From: Tubulanus polymorphus
Lineage: Eukaryota; Nemertea; Palaeonemertea; Tubulaniformes; Tubulanidae
Direction of reading: 5' to 3'
Assembly (NCBI RefSeq): GCF_964204645.1
Contig: NC_134025.1
Location: 6,639,001-6,703,000 of the forward strand
DNA: 64,000 bases
The notes beneath the pieces are model-generated. The model ran no database searches and had not been told where the DNA came from. It was given only the letters and a program-made list of their open reading frames with translations. This document shows positions 52,701 to 64,000 of this stretch, in pieces; position 1 is the stretch's first letter; each line of letters starts with the position of its first letter. A program made the translations under genes and the position numbers.

Positions 52701-53590
52701 CTTTGAATAATCATTTTTTGTCAGAATGATAAACTTTGAACAGTGAAAACTTTCCTCATACTTTGACGAAGTTTCTTGTTTTGGTTTATTAAAATATAAT
52801 CAATCAAGCACCTGAATAGTGAAAGTGGCCGGGAGCACTAGGGCTGAAACAACAAATCTTTACTGTCGACCGATTTGAATTCGATCAATTTGATTACATG
52901 AAAATTTCTGTGCATCTTTTCCACAGACACCTGCGGCTCAGTTGTTAAGAATCACTCACAAGAAACGCAAGAAATATAGAGACCTTTAAATCTAAAGACA
53001 AATAAAAGAAAACTTCTGATTCTGAAGAAGCTCTGCGTTCTAAATTGTCACAACGATACATCTAATTATCCCCGGAAAATTTTTGAAAGTACATATTTCG
53101 AGTTGTTAGTTTTAGCTTCTTCGAAGTGGAAGATCGGGCGAAAACATAGGCAATTGAGATTTTACGATACCCAACTGCTGCATATAATACTTTAAAAGGT
53201 GTAAATTTAACTCACATGCATGTGTGCTTTTTTATTGTCGGTATTAATTTGAGTTCCATATTCTTTTGTACATACATAAATGACAACCAAAGTCAAAGTA
53301 TTTTCACAGCAAGTTTTAAACAAAAAATGCGATGTTCAACTACGAAGAAAATGCTGGGTCTCACAAACTTCTTAGCGATAGACGTATAGAAATCCATTTT
53401 TCTCGGATCACTAAAACCAGAAATTGGTTCCAAATAAAACAGTAAACATTATTCAAACTGTTTATATCCATTTGAATGGCTGATAATTCCTTGGTAACCG
53501 GGAAATGTGTTTCGTCAGAGATAGTTCTCGATAAGTAGCATCATCCAACGATGACCAAAACGTCTGTCGGGCGGTGTAGAGTAATCGTTC
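49778..53590. other. Non-coding region with a foldback repeat
   Basis: No recognised gene. On the minus strand, open frames at 50044-50283 (79 codons), 50432-50770 (112) and 50863-51090 (75) start with ATG and lie close together. None resembles a known family and no splice linkage was evident. A foldback element with Pol III-like boxes lies at 51253-51610. The remainder is AT-rich. Confidence 0.5.
51253..51610. repeat. Foldback repeat with tRNA-like A/B boxes
   Basis: Two inverted arms, about 51253-51380 and 51470-51610, share several blocks: gtgccgtggc, gatgccatcaggttcga, tgcgcatgta.ctgcgc, and tctgattgg. On the plus strand the right arm contains tggctgagtgt (A-box-like) and, 13 bp later, ggttcgagtcc (a good B box). 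The left arm carries a B box (ggttcgaatcc) on the minus strand. The box spacing is too short for a working tRNA. It is either a palindromic MITE or two inverted tRNA-derived SINE heads. Confidence 0.65.
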
Positions 53591-53920
53591 TCAGCGTAGC
53601 GCATCGGCTGCCCAGCGAGGGGCACGTTTTCCTATTCCTCGTTTACAGGCAGGCCCTTGAAATCTAATCGGACACAAACATACGCATAAAAGGCCCCTGC
53701 CTGTGTTCTTGACTCGAGGGCCTCGGCCTCCATTTTGGCAACGAATACTCGAATCGAAAGGTGAACAGCGATAAACGACCGCCTTTAATTCCATCTGTTC
53801 CACGGACCGACCAGTTCCTTGCTTTGATTCTGGTAATAAGCTTTCATGTGTCCTGCCGATTAGAAGAATATAAAGCTGCAAAAGCGGCAGAACCATTGAG
53901 AACAATTTGTGATGATGCAT
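53591..53920 (-). CDS. Possible small secreted EGF-like protein
   Basis: An intact single-exon frame of 109 codons. It opens with a signal-peptide-like segment (basic start, then hydrophobic LFSMVLPLLQLYILLIG, residues 7-23). It contains exactly six cysteines (52, 61, 79, 81, 83, 92), including CQNGG and C-x-C-PIRFQGPA-C; the NGG and FxGxxC features are EGF-like. The C3-C4 spacing (CVCLC) is unusual. After the last cysteine come KR and GKR, possible basic cleavage and amidation sites. No named family recognised, no TATA box or poly(A) signal checked convincingly, and a chance frame cannot be excluded. Confidence 0.4.
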   Translation of the reverse strand: MHHHKLFSMVLPLLQLYILLIGRTHESLLPESKQGTGRSVEQMELKAVVYRCSPFDSSIRCQNGGRGPRVKNTGRGLLCVCLCPIRFQGPACKRGIGKRAPRWAADALR

Positions 53921-56900
53921 GTGGACTATTGAGAGAGTGTGTCAATGATCATGTGGCATCGTCGACTGGCGAAGTTTGAGGCACACCTTTAAGCCAGCTA
54001 CCTATCAATGGTAAGATATCTGATTATGTATGACATCGGTAAGAAACTCCCAACGGAGCTGCGGTAATTGCGTTGAGCACATGTGCGTGTAAAATCGTTG
54101 AATAATTGTTCGACGAAAGGGTTCATAGGTGCATGTAGTATATTTGAGATACTTTATAGGGTTTTTAAGTTAAGAAATCGTATTTCCCTTTCAGAGAAGC
54201 CCTTAGTACATTCAAAAACCTTAATCCATGATTTATGACTTTATTTTGTTGGAAAAGTGCTTACTCGTTTTCCTGTATTACGTGAATCATCATTTTACAC
54301 TGGAAAATTCAAAAATGACGAATTAAGAAATTTACATCTGGATGTTCAATCAAGGATTGAGCCATCGTTTTTCAGTATCAGTTCAATATCGGTGTGCAAA
54401 TTTGGTATTGTTTTTTAACTATCTGGCTTATCATGTTATTGTGATCACATTCCGTGTTACTATCTCACGATATTTCATAATTGTCTCTTCGTTTAAATCT
54501 ATTAATTTGTACCTTATCTTCACGAGTAATTTCGTTGAGCTGGATTATGCTGATTTAAATCAACTGTCGCCTCTGTTCATATGTTCTGAGATAATCGAGG
54601 CATCATATTGTTCCATGCGTTCTCGAAGGTACAAGTATGCGTCAAATTTATTATTCCATGATTAACTAATCATGGGGAAATGATAACGATTGGCCATTTT
54701 TGCAATATACTCGTTAGAACCGAGTTTGTTTTGTAGGGGGCTTCAATACACGGGAATTTATAGATTGATATAGATGATATTCAACTCGATTCAAAGTTGC
54801 TTTGAGCAAAACGTTAGATTACCGAAGTTACAACGAAATACGCGGCAAAGTTGACTTAAATAATGTCTTTGAAACGAATATCAGTGCGACGACGATAACA
54901 ATGCTTTACCGGGTATAAGGGATGAATTAGCCTGACTGTGTTCTCGATGAGAAAAGCGATCACTTAGTGCAATCTCAGAAACGCGTAGTTTATGGTCTCC
55001 GGGAGTAATAACCATCGCAATCGCATACGTTAACTGTTAAAGACAAACTATGGTCTACAGTCTCTGGTCCACTGAGGTTACCTACAGAGAGCTATTAACG
55101 TTTCCATTACTCACCATTTCTCCTCAGACAAAAACAACTTCACTCATCGAACGGCGCTTGTTCATCGACCCCTGAGGTTTTATCAATTATCCCTGAACAT
55201 TTACACTTCACCCTGATAATCAAATAGATGTCTCTTAATGTGCCGCTAGCTTTCTGAGTGCTTTGACAGCCACTAGTATCAGTATATTTGGTACTTCCAA
55301 GACGCTCACTGGACCTCATCTTCTTGGGACTCCATTTATTCAAGTCTTTTATTAGATAACCCAATTTCCCACTTTCAGCAGGTGACTGTATCAAATGATT
55401 TTGACGTTGGCTATTGTAAATCAGGTCTTTTTCTAAGAGACCACTATACCGGGTGCTTGTTGTCTGGTGTACCCTTGGTTTCCCCGGACGCGCTCGCGCG
55501 GTATTCATCGGCCCTCAATTCAAAAGTTCAAAGATTTTCATCGCTATCAACTAAACTCTGTAACCGCCTAAATGGGTTAAAAAAATCCTGATGCCGAAGG
55601 CGTACGGTAGTTTACTGTACTACTACAAACATTTCTATTTGCCTATTTCTCAGAAGGAGTTTTTGAAGGAGTTTCAAGCATTCTGTTTAAATTAAAGGAG
55701 TTTCAAGCACATTAAAAGCATTTTCTGTCTTGTGATATAGTCATTTAAAAAATATCGATGTACTAAATTAGTCAGCCAACATATTAATCCACACTTCAGT
55801 CGTCGGTCTAGGATGGATGGAAGATTGTTTGAATGTACGGTACCGGAACCCAAATTCCGCCAATTATGTACTGCGATTTAAACAAAAAATGTTGTAAATT
55901 CGACCGTTGATCACACGAATGTATCTGTACTTCGATTTCCGATTTCAAATCCAAACCCCCTGGTTTACTCTCGGCCGAGAGGTCGTGGCCGGGTCTATGG
56001 GGAAAAATCAAAACGGAGGAATCAGACGACATTTAACCAGGGCAATCCATATCTTAAAATAAAAAATAAAAAGTTTTTAAGGTATAAAGAAGTCGTAGGG
56101 ACCCTGGGCAAGTATCAACAACACTCGGCTGGTACATTTCATTCTACGAAAAAAATGATTTACTCACTTGCTGGTCGCTGCTCGCCGATGGAGGCACCCG
56201 CACACCAACTGCTATCAAGGTATACTCCGAATAATCATCTGTGGCAAGTGACCTATTATAGTAAAGCACTTCTATATTTTGATATGTCCTACAGTTCTAC
56301 CCGATTTAATTTTCGAGCGGCAAATTAACATGAAATTCTCTACAGCTTTTCGCCGTCATATCATCTATGTCAACTACTTGTTTGTTACTGAAAATTTCAA
56401 GGAAGCTCAAAGGAAGCTTATTGAATTTAATTGCAATGACATCAATGATTTGAATCGGAAAGAAGACGACGACGTAGATCTAAGAATAAGATGTAGTAAA
56501 GGACTTTGCCCTTTCTTATTATCTGATTGATTAAGGCCTACACTCTTACAAGAAACACAGTTTTATCTTTTTGCAATTATTCGCTACCGTGATCAATTAA
56601 TAATTACCAGTTCGCTGCCAGTTCATTAATCATTGGTTTTACTAAATCATAATCGATTAATGATCATTCATTTTTTTCATACCCATTTTCCCTGAATTTC
56701 TATTTGGTGTGATTGATTCCTTCAGAGGACAGGGCTATTAATTTCCAGAAATAAGAAGATTAGACTTATAAAATTTCATTTGTATATTTCCAAATACGAT
56801 AGGTCCCATGGGTTTTTTTAATTGAAAATTACTTGGGTAGGCCTACTGATAACTATCAGGGTTAGATATAACTTCTGGGTTCACATCATGACCTGGTTTT

Positions 56901-58142
56901 TTCATTATATGAAACTGGTTTCTTTACATGCGTTGTCACCACTTGTTGAAGTGTTCTTGCGCGTTGCCTATGTAATTGTTATTGCGCTGATAATGACCCT
57001 TATAGCTAGCAGTTTCGTAATTTCTATTTGCAAAATGGGTTTGGTTGTTAAAAATAACTTCAATGTAAAAGCTTATACTTAGTACATGTATGTATTAAGA
57101 TAATTCACCAAACCCTAAAATTGATTGTTTTCTGTTTGTTTTGACTGACAAATGATAACCCACATTTGATAATATACATTTCCTTGCAATATTTGGTTGA
57201 TAAGATACACTGGGTTTTCGTTCCTAAGAGTCAGTTTCATGTGACGGCATTGAGAACAGGTATGTTGTGTGTTGAGTCTCATGAATTTCTGGTAGCCTCA
57301 ACTTCCTTTCGTATGGCTTGGATCGGTTTCTATTGTAAGATTTGACCGAACATCTAGGCCTACAAAGTGTGTACCTACCATAGTCAGTGGTTAACCTGGT
57401 TGGAGTTCTCACAAATTGACATTGATGAACTAAAATGGATAGGAATAAAATGAATGAATGGTATGAAAGGCATAATATTTTAAATCATTGATATAAATTC
57501 ATTTATTTTAGTTGTAAAAGACTTAATGTTTATGCATGCTGTGTAATGACATATTATGTATGTCTAATTAGCGCAATTATGCACAGGTATATATGCCATC
57601 AGGCTTCCTTTGGAAAGGTAACACGATGTCCTTGGCCCATACTTGGTGTGTTTGTCTCTCCAGAAATCTAATTAAAGTCTATGGGCCTACAATCAATATA
57701 TCCAAAAAACCTGATATTACCTTGAATTGGAATGAACTATTCAAACTCTAGGGTCAAAACTAAGTCAACTTTTAAGCTGGGTCTGAACATCCTCATTGAC
57801 TTATGTCGATTCAATTGATTTTTTTTACAGATCAAGTGGCTGAAATGGTGAAAGCATCATGAGAATTCTTCACGTAATGTTTTACGCATCAATATGATCA
57901 TACCCAAAAGCTCCTTTAATTATTCCAGCAGGTGTACATGATATAGAAGCATGGATAATTCATTGGAAAAAGACATTATCAAGATATGTTGCTTGCATCA
58001 ATTATTCAAATTGACTACGCTTGATAAATGATCATAGTAACTGAATCAATTATTCCTCCATGTAGTCACTCAAAGAAACTGATCCTTCAATGATTCATAT
58101 CTTGATTCTCTGTTTTACTGTTTCTGAATAGAAGATTTCAAA
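53921..58142. other. Upstream region of the ankyrin gene, mostly non-coding
   Basis: AT-rich. Unrecognised frames: 55140-55508 minus (122 codons, Lys/Ser/Arg-rich, no signal peptide) and 56279-56530 plus (83 codons, preceded by an acceptor-like cctacag, containing a helical NFKEAQRKLIEFN stretch). Just before the ankyrin start codon, tttctgaatag at 58121-58131 looks like a real splice acceptor, so a 5' UTR exon probably lies somewhere in this interval. Confidence 0.45.
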
Positions 58143-61100
58143 ATGATTTACGTAAATCCGCGTGTAATTGGTAATTTCTGTGTCAATCCAAATCAGCCAT
58201 CAATGAACAGAATCAGCTGCAATCATACGACTGAATCAATAGATGATACGTCCGGGAGTGGTTGTAGCGATGATTTCTCTATTGTAGAAATAAACAATGC
58301 AGATATCGGAGATCAGTTCGAAAGTTCGATGAAAATTGAGGATATTACGAATTCGCTACGACGAATTCGCCGTGGAAGACAACAGCAGATGCAGCAGCAG
58401 CAGCTGAATGAAAATGTCTCATCACGCGATATTGAGAAATCGTCGAACGGTCATCAGGATGGATTTTTCAAACAAGCTCGGAAAACCCTTTCGACGTTCG
58501 TTTCTCAAATCATCACACCAGATGCGGATGTTAACAAAAATGTCAACGAACCTTCTGCTTCACCAATTCTGCGATCTAAACCCACGCCTCAAATAGCTGC
58601 CCCATTGATGGCAGAACCGCGCCACATTTTTGAGCACTCCGAAAGTAGCAGCACAAATGTTTATTTACTCGATCACCATTCAGAAGAAAGTGCATCAGCT
58701 ATATGTAATACATTCTGGCGACCGAGTTTAACGTTTAACACGTATAGCCATGGTGATGACTTAATCAAATTTACATCACTATGGCCAAAAGAAAATGTAC
58801 TGCCAGCATTGTTATTGGAGGCGTATCATTCAACATCATTGAGAAAATCGATTCTAGAAATTAGTAAATTAGTGATACGCTGTGGTCCGGTGTCCGTCTT
58901 AAAATCATTGTTGGATCTTCATATTATTGGTAAGTACGATTCATCTTATAGTGTAGAAGTTTCTTTTTGTGTTTGGATTAAAGATCTAGATTTTTTGAGG
59001 TAAGTTAGATAGTTGTTGTTTCTTTTCTGGTATAGTAAAATATATTACAGCGATTTATTTTTTCCTGTCAATATCAGTTGCCCTTTCATGTAAGCGATTG
59101 TAGGTTTTCATGCTCCTAAGAGCATTTTTGTATGTGAAAAAAATTCTCAATTGTTTTTTTAATGCTTATTATGGTTGTTCATTTAATATGCTGCTGTGTT
59201 ATTCCAGGGAGGTGAGAGGGCTATTCCTGGTTATTCATTCCAAAATATGCTTCTGAGAGCACCTGGACTTGGATTGCTATAAGGACTTATAAGGAATAAA
59301 AATAAATCCTGGAGCAGACTTTCAATAGACCTATGTGCTTATTACTTTGATAAAATAGAGAACAGTCTGGAGAGTTCTTGCATAATTTCTTTTCTTTCCA
59401 AATTTTTAAGGTTTGGATCAAAGGTTTGAGGATGGTTATACTATGTTACATTTGGCATGTATTGCCAGAAATGACGAATGTGTGTCATATTTGTGTTCAT
59501 CAGGAATATCAATGAAATTGCAGGACAAATATGGTAAGCCATTCGAGGCAAAAACTGCAATAGATTTTGCGACTTGGTGTATACATGTCTCTGTAGATTA
59601 CTTGGTGGGTTCAAATATCATCTCAAAATCTTGCTTCACTTACTTTGCTGATCCAATGGGCTGAGTAAAGGAGGAAACACTTTTCACTAATGAACTGGTT
59701 TCAATTCACTGATATTTTCGAATACCCGTATATAGCTTGGCAAAAGAATATCTTTGAAAGTTAGCAGGGGTGAAATTTCACGATACAATACTTGGGATTA
59801 GATTGATTTAGCTGACTATTTGGGTAATAAATCATTTAAGGAAATAATAAGGAAAAATTGTTGGTAAAGAAAAACAGAAAAACCAGTTTGGCACTTTCAA
59901 TTCACTTTACTTGCACTGTATTAAATCTTGAGTTTTATTATCAATGCATTCATTTTATTTCTTTTATCGATGACTATGATAGGTTGTAACTGATTGTCAA
60001 GATAAATTATAATTCTTTTTGATCGGTTTCCTTTGGGGCCTCAACAACTGAATGATATTCTGGTTTTTCTAGGAATTAGAGTCATTCAGTGACTGGTTGT
60101 GTTTCAGGTAGAACAGCTGACCAGGTATGCAATGATTCTAAAACCCGCCGTTTGTTGCCATCACGATCGATGAAATCGCAAAGATTTTCAATAAAACCTG
60201 TCAGTTTGCACGAGAAAGAGGCGATGTTTCAGACAGTATTGAATCCTCGGAGTTACAACAATTTACAAATCAGACTGCAGACTTCCGCATTCGATGTCAA
60301 CAAAGAGGTTGATTGTCATGGAGACTTCTTGATTCATATTGTTGCCAGGGGAGGTTTGTGTTTTATACCAGTATCATCATCGCTGTAGAAATTGCGTGAA
60401 TTCCATTCAGTTTGTTTTAATGAATTAAATTTATTCTTTTCTAGGACTCTCATTGATGCCGCTCTTGTTATCTCTGGTCCGAATTCAAGGAGCAGACATT
60501 GAGCTCTCTGGTAATGAAGGTTTGACACCATTAATGATTGCAGCCTGTCAAGGAAATGCTGTGATATTAGATGTATGTTCAAGTCACTTATAACCTGGTT
60601 GGAAAATCAATTAGTTATGCAAGTACATTATCAATCGATTCCGTGTTTTTCTATAATTCTTTACTAGGTTATGTTATGTATATTAGGCGCAAATCCTAAT
60701 ACACCAAACCCAATCAATGGACGTTGTGCTTTACATTATGCAGCCCAACATAATCATGCTGATATTGTCAAGTGAGTTGAAAATGAATACTTTTCTGATA
60801 GATCTTTAAAATCATTCCATCATTCCATAGGACTAAACTGGTAGTTGCTGATTTTATCTCACATTACAGTAAAATCTCTATCTATTCAGTTGCCTCATAA
60901 AACGTGGAGCTGATTATAATTTGGAGGATTATTATGGCCGACTACCCGATGATCATTGTGGCATGGATTGCAGAGAGATCATATCTTCTCACAGACAACA
61001 ACGGATCGAATGCTTACGCGAATTACTGAAGACGGTAAATCAATTGGCCATTTTAGAGATGATAAAAAAATATGGATACCTTTTTTTCAGGTTTCAAAAA

Positions 61101-63905
61101 GATTCCTCATTTGAACTACTGGTATATTATATGATAGCGTTTAAAATACTAATAGAATAAACCATTATTTTTAGAGAGACATGAAGTCTGCTAATTTGAG
61201 AGTAACTGACCTGTACTGTGTTGATAATCTTGGGAATACACTCATAATGACAGCTGCTTTAAACAACAAGTAAGTCATCGAAAAAGCAGATGAATAACAA
61301 CAATAATTGAAGTCGCACAATTTGTATTAAGAAATGAAGAAAACGATTTTTTTAACCAAAAAGGATGAAGTTAATGAAAACTTATTTAGATGGGTAGTAA
61401 AGACACATGTCGAGTAGGCCGAGATTGAATCATGAAGTATTATCCACCCTTTTCTTATTCAGCGTGGAAGATTTATGTCTCTTGATTGAATATGAAGGTT
61501 GCCCGATCAATGCGCAACATGAAAAAAGTGGCCGTACAGCACTGTCTATGGCTTGTATGGTTGGGCACCCAGATATTGTTCGTGAATTACTGAGGTAGTG
61601 CTGCATGAAAAAAACGTAATAGAACTGTGGTTACATAAAGTATTGAATAGCCCTACAATTTGACTCGACCTGGATATTTTGAATTGATCAACCCAAATAC
61701 TATAGTCAAGGTTGATTCTTATGTAAGGACTAAATATTTAAAAATCTAAATCTAAATATTTTAGACATGATGCTGAGGCTGGTATACCAGACATATTTAA
61801 GAAGCTGGCAGTACATTATGCAGTTGAAAATAATCATTATGATGTATTAGAACAACTACTTTCCTGTCGAAGAGGTCTTGTGGTGAGTAGAGGCATGATC
61901 ATCTGTACACCAAAAATTGTGTTTCTTTGAGACAATTGATCGTAATGTTCCAGGGCCTTCCTCAAGCATTAACTATTTGTTCAAATCAACGCATTCGAGA
62001 CCTGCTTCTAAGAGCTAAATACAGGTATGGGTTCATCTTACTGTAAGAAACCAATTCCTGAAAGTTCTTTTTGACATTGAATTTGCATAATATTTTACAG
62101 CCGCCAAGTGGAAATAGTAAATAGTGAACTATTTGAATGTGCTCTCACAGGTGATGCCAGTAAACTATACACAATATTGGAAGATGGTGACGATGTTAAC
62201 AATACAGTGAGTAGCTATATTGATTCGCATGCTAGTTCCAAACTCATTCAATGTGGTGAAGAACAAGTATGATCTTGTGAACAGATACTTGGGTTACAAC
62301 CTATTTACACCTATGAATACAAATAACTTTTTACTAAATGATTACAGAGTGGAGTGGGCGATTGGCCAATCTACCTGGCTGGTGAAAATGGTAATTTAGA
62401 AGTTGTTTCTTTGCTTTATGAGGTATTGTATTAAATTCTTATTTTAATTTTCTAATTCTTATCATAAGATTTGAACTTTATAAGTATAATTTTATTAAAA
62501 GGTAGATACATATCATTATCTACATACAAAATTCGTTTATTTGATGGTTTCATGTTTGTTTACTTTTTAGTTTGGTGGAAATGTTTCCAAAAAACATCCA
62601 AATTCTGGTAATACATTACTGCATGTATTATGTGAAAGAGGACATTTAGAAATTGTTCAGTACTTGTTACAGTTTAGTCGTGCTCAGGTTGTTAAGCGTA
62701 ATGAAACTAAACCTAACTTAGTGTATGTGAATGCTGTAAATAACCAAGGTAAAACTAGTCTCCAAATCGCTGCGGAAAGAGGTATGACTTGATCTTCTTC
62801 TAGTTTCTCAATTTATTTTGATTGAAGATCATAACGTTCGGTTGATTTTGATATTGTCTGTAGGTTTGAGTAAGATAGTGAATCTACTGCTAAAACATGG
62901 GGCAACAACAGCACTTGTGGATCAGACAGGAAATTTATTCCAGTGTCCCGAATACCAAGGCATACAAGTTCTATTAGAGACACATAGAGATGAAAGAATT
63001 CGACAGATTATTAACTTCATCGATGACAAACGGAAGCTCAATAGTTTGAAGTGCATATGGCAGCCACGGTTTGATCACAATTTACGTGATAGATGGGGTG
63101 ACACACCATTAATGATAGCGTGTAGACTAGGACGGATAGATGCAGTGAAGTTTTTACTACAGTCAGCGCTTTATGATTTAATTGATGAAAGTGACACTGA
63201 CAATGAAGACAGTGGGGCAGATTCTGATGAAGGTTCATTCTTGGCATCAAGCACATTCAGTCGTCAATCAACTAGGCTATCAGCAGCTGGTACAGGTAAC
63301 ATGTGCTATCTGTATGAAGCATAAAAATTCTTATGAAAAATTTATACATGTAACCAAATAGCAATAAACCCTTCTGAAATGATGCTTATTGAAGTTACAG
63401 GAAGTTTTAGGTGACTTTATTGTTTTAGCATTAAGGAGTGCAAGTAATTTTCGATATGAAGACCTCCGAAATGATCTTATGACACCAGTATCGACGTACA
63501 CTGTGACAACAGAAATCAACCAAAATCATGTGAACAGAATGCTCCAGACACCGAGATCGCGGATGAATACAGAAGAGACGATAGCAGATCTTACACAAAG
63601 TTATGATAGTTCATCAGATTACATAAGAAGAAGAAGAGAACGAACTGCATCTGAAGCAGAACTCCCTGCACATCATTCCTCAAACCTTCGGTAAATAAAC
63701 TTCAGGAATTTGGTTCATTTTTGTGCGCGGTTTTTCTAAAATGATGTCTTTTTATTTAGAAGAGTAATATCAGCTGAAGATATCGATTCGATGAAAGGAA
63801 ACGGAAAGACGTTTCTTGACCTTCACAATGAGAAATCAGAATCCAGCCAACAATTGGACTCATATCTGCAGAATCTTACATTGCACAAAGCTTCAATATT
63901 CACAG
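58143..63905 (+). CDS. Large ankyrin-repeat protein, partial at 3' end
   Basis: Exons: 58143-58929, 59411-59533, 60108-60353, 60445-60572, 60668-60771, 60890-61034, 61175-61269, 61463-61594, 61765-61882, 61954-62024, 62101-62206, 62348-62422, 62571-62781, 62864-63295, 63411-63690, 63760-63905. About 1066 codons, phases compatible throughout; it continues past the window (last donor phase 1). The first about 200 residues are Ser/Gln-rich and probably disordered. From about residue 265, ankyrin units recur in two clusters: DGYTMLHLACIARND, EGLTPLMIAACQGN, GRCALHYAAQHNHADIV, GRTALSMACMVGHPDIV, NTLLHVLCERGHLEIV, KTSLQIAAERG, DTPLMIACRLGRIDAV. An acidic linker and a basic Ser/Thr-rich region (RRRRERT) follow. 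I could not name the family. A multidomain protein with an N-terminal ankyrin array (for example ROCO/LRRK-like) is one possibility. Confidence 0.85.
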
Positions 63906-64000
63906 GTGAGCTGTAAGTTTATTAAATAGGTTTATACCAGCTGTTTATGTAATACGTGATTCTTATTGAAATTCATGCATTCATATCCATGGAAATATGC

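Overview
The window is nuclear DNA of an animal. It is AT-rich, the genes are split into many short exons with GT-AG introns, and short inverted-repeat transposons and a BEL/Pao LTR element are scattered through it. The gene set (calpain with a penta-EF-hand tail, RAB3GAP2, XRCC3, WDR86-like, a large ankyrin protein) and the vertebrate-like intron density suggest an invertebrate bilaterian, probably a marine one, but the sequence alone does not fix the phylum.

Layout. 892-17149 (minus): a classical calpain in 20 core exons (789 codons plus stop, in frame throughout), with a candidate alternative first exon and an optional 12-nt micro-exon. 20288-33178 (minus): the complete RAB3GAP2 gene in 28 exons (1365 codons plus stop). 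Its first intron holds a 3.2-kb, internally deleted BEL/Pao retrotransposon with apparently identical LTRs and a 5-bp target duplication. 33473-35482 (plus): complete XRCC3 in 7 exons (326 codons plus stop), head-to-head with RAB3GAP2 across a 294-bp shared promoter. 37844-49029 (plus): a WDR86-like WD40 protein whose seventh blade is encoded by either of two duplicated 104-nt exons. Their length and phase force mutually exclusive use. 49030-58131: mostly non-coding DNA, with a foldback repeat carrying Pol III-like boxes and a possible small secreted EGF-like gene on the minus strand (53591-53920). 58143 to the right edge (plus): a large ankyrin-repeat protein, 16 exons and about 1066 codons visible, running out of the window.

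The genes do not form a pathway. RAB3GAP2 (Rab GTPase regulation) and XRCC3 (recombinational repair) appear to share a promoter. Exon boundaries below were assigned by hand from splice signals, reading frame and known family sequence. For every complete gene the exon lengths sum to a multiple of three. The strongest new observations are the frame-enforced mutually exclusive exon pair in the WDR86-like gene, the calpain alternative start and linker micro-exons, the very young non-autonomous BEL/Pao insertion, and several MITE families, one with clear hAT features.
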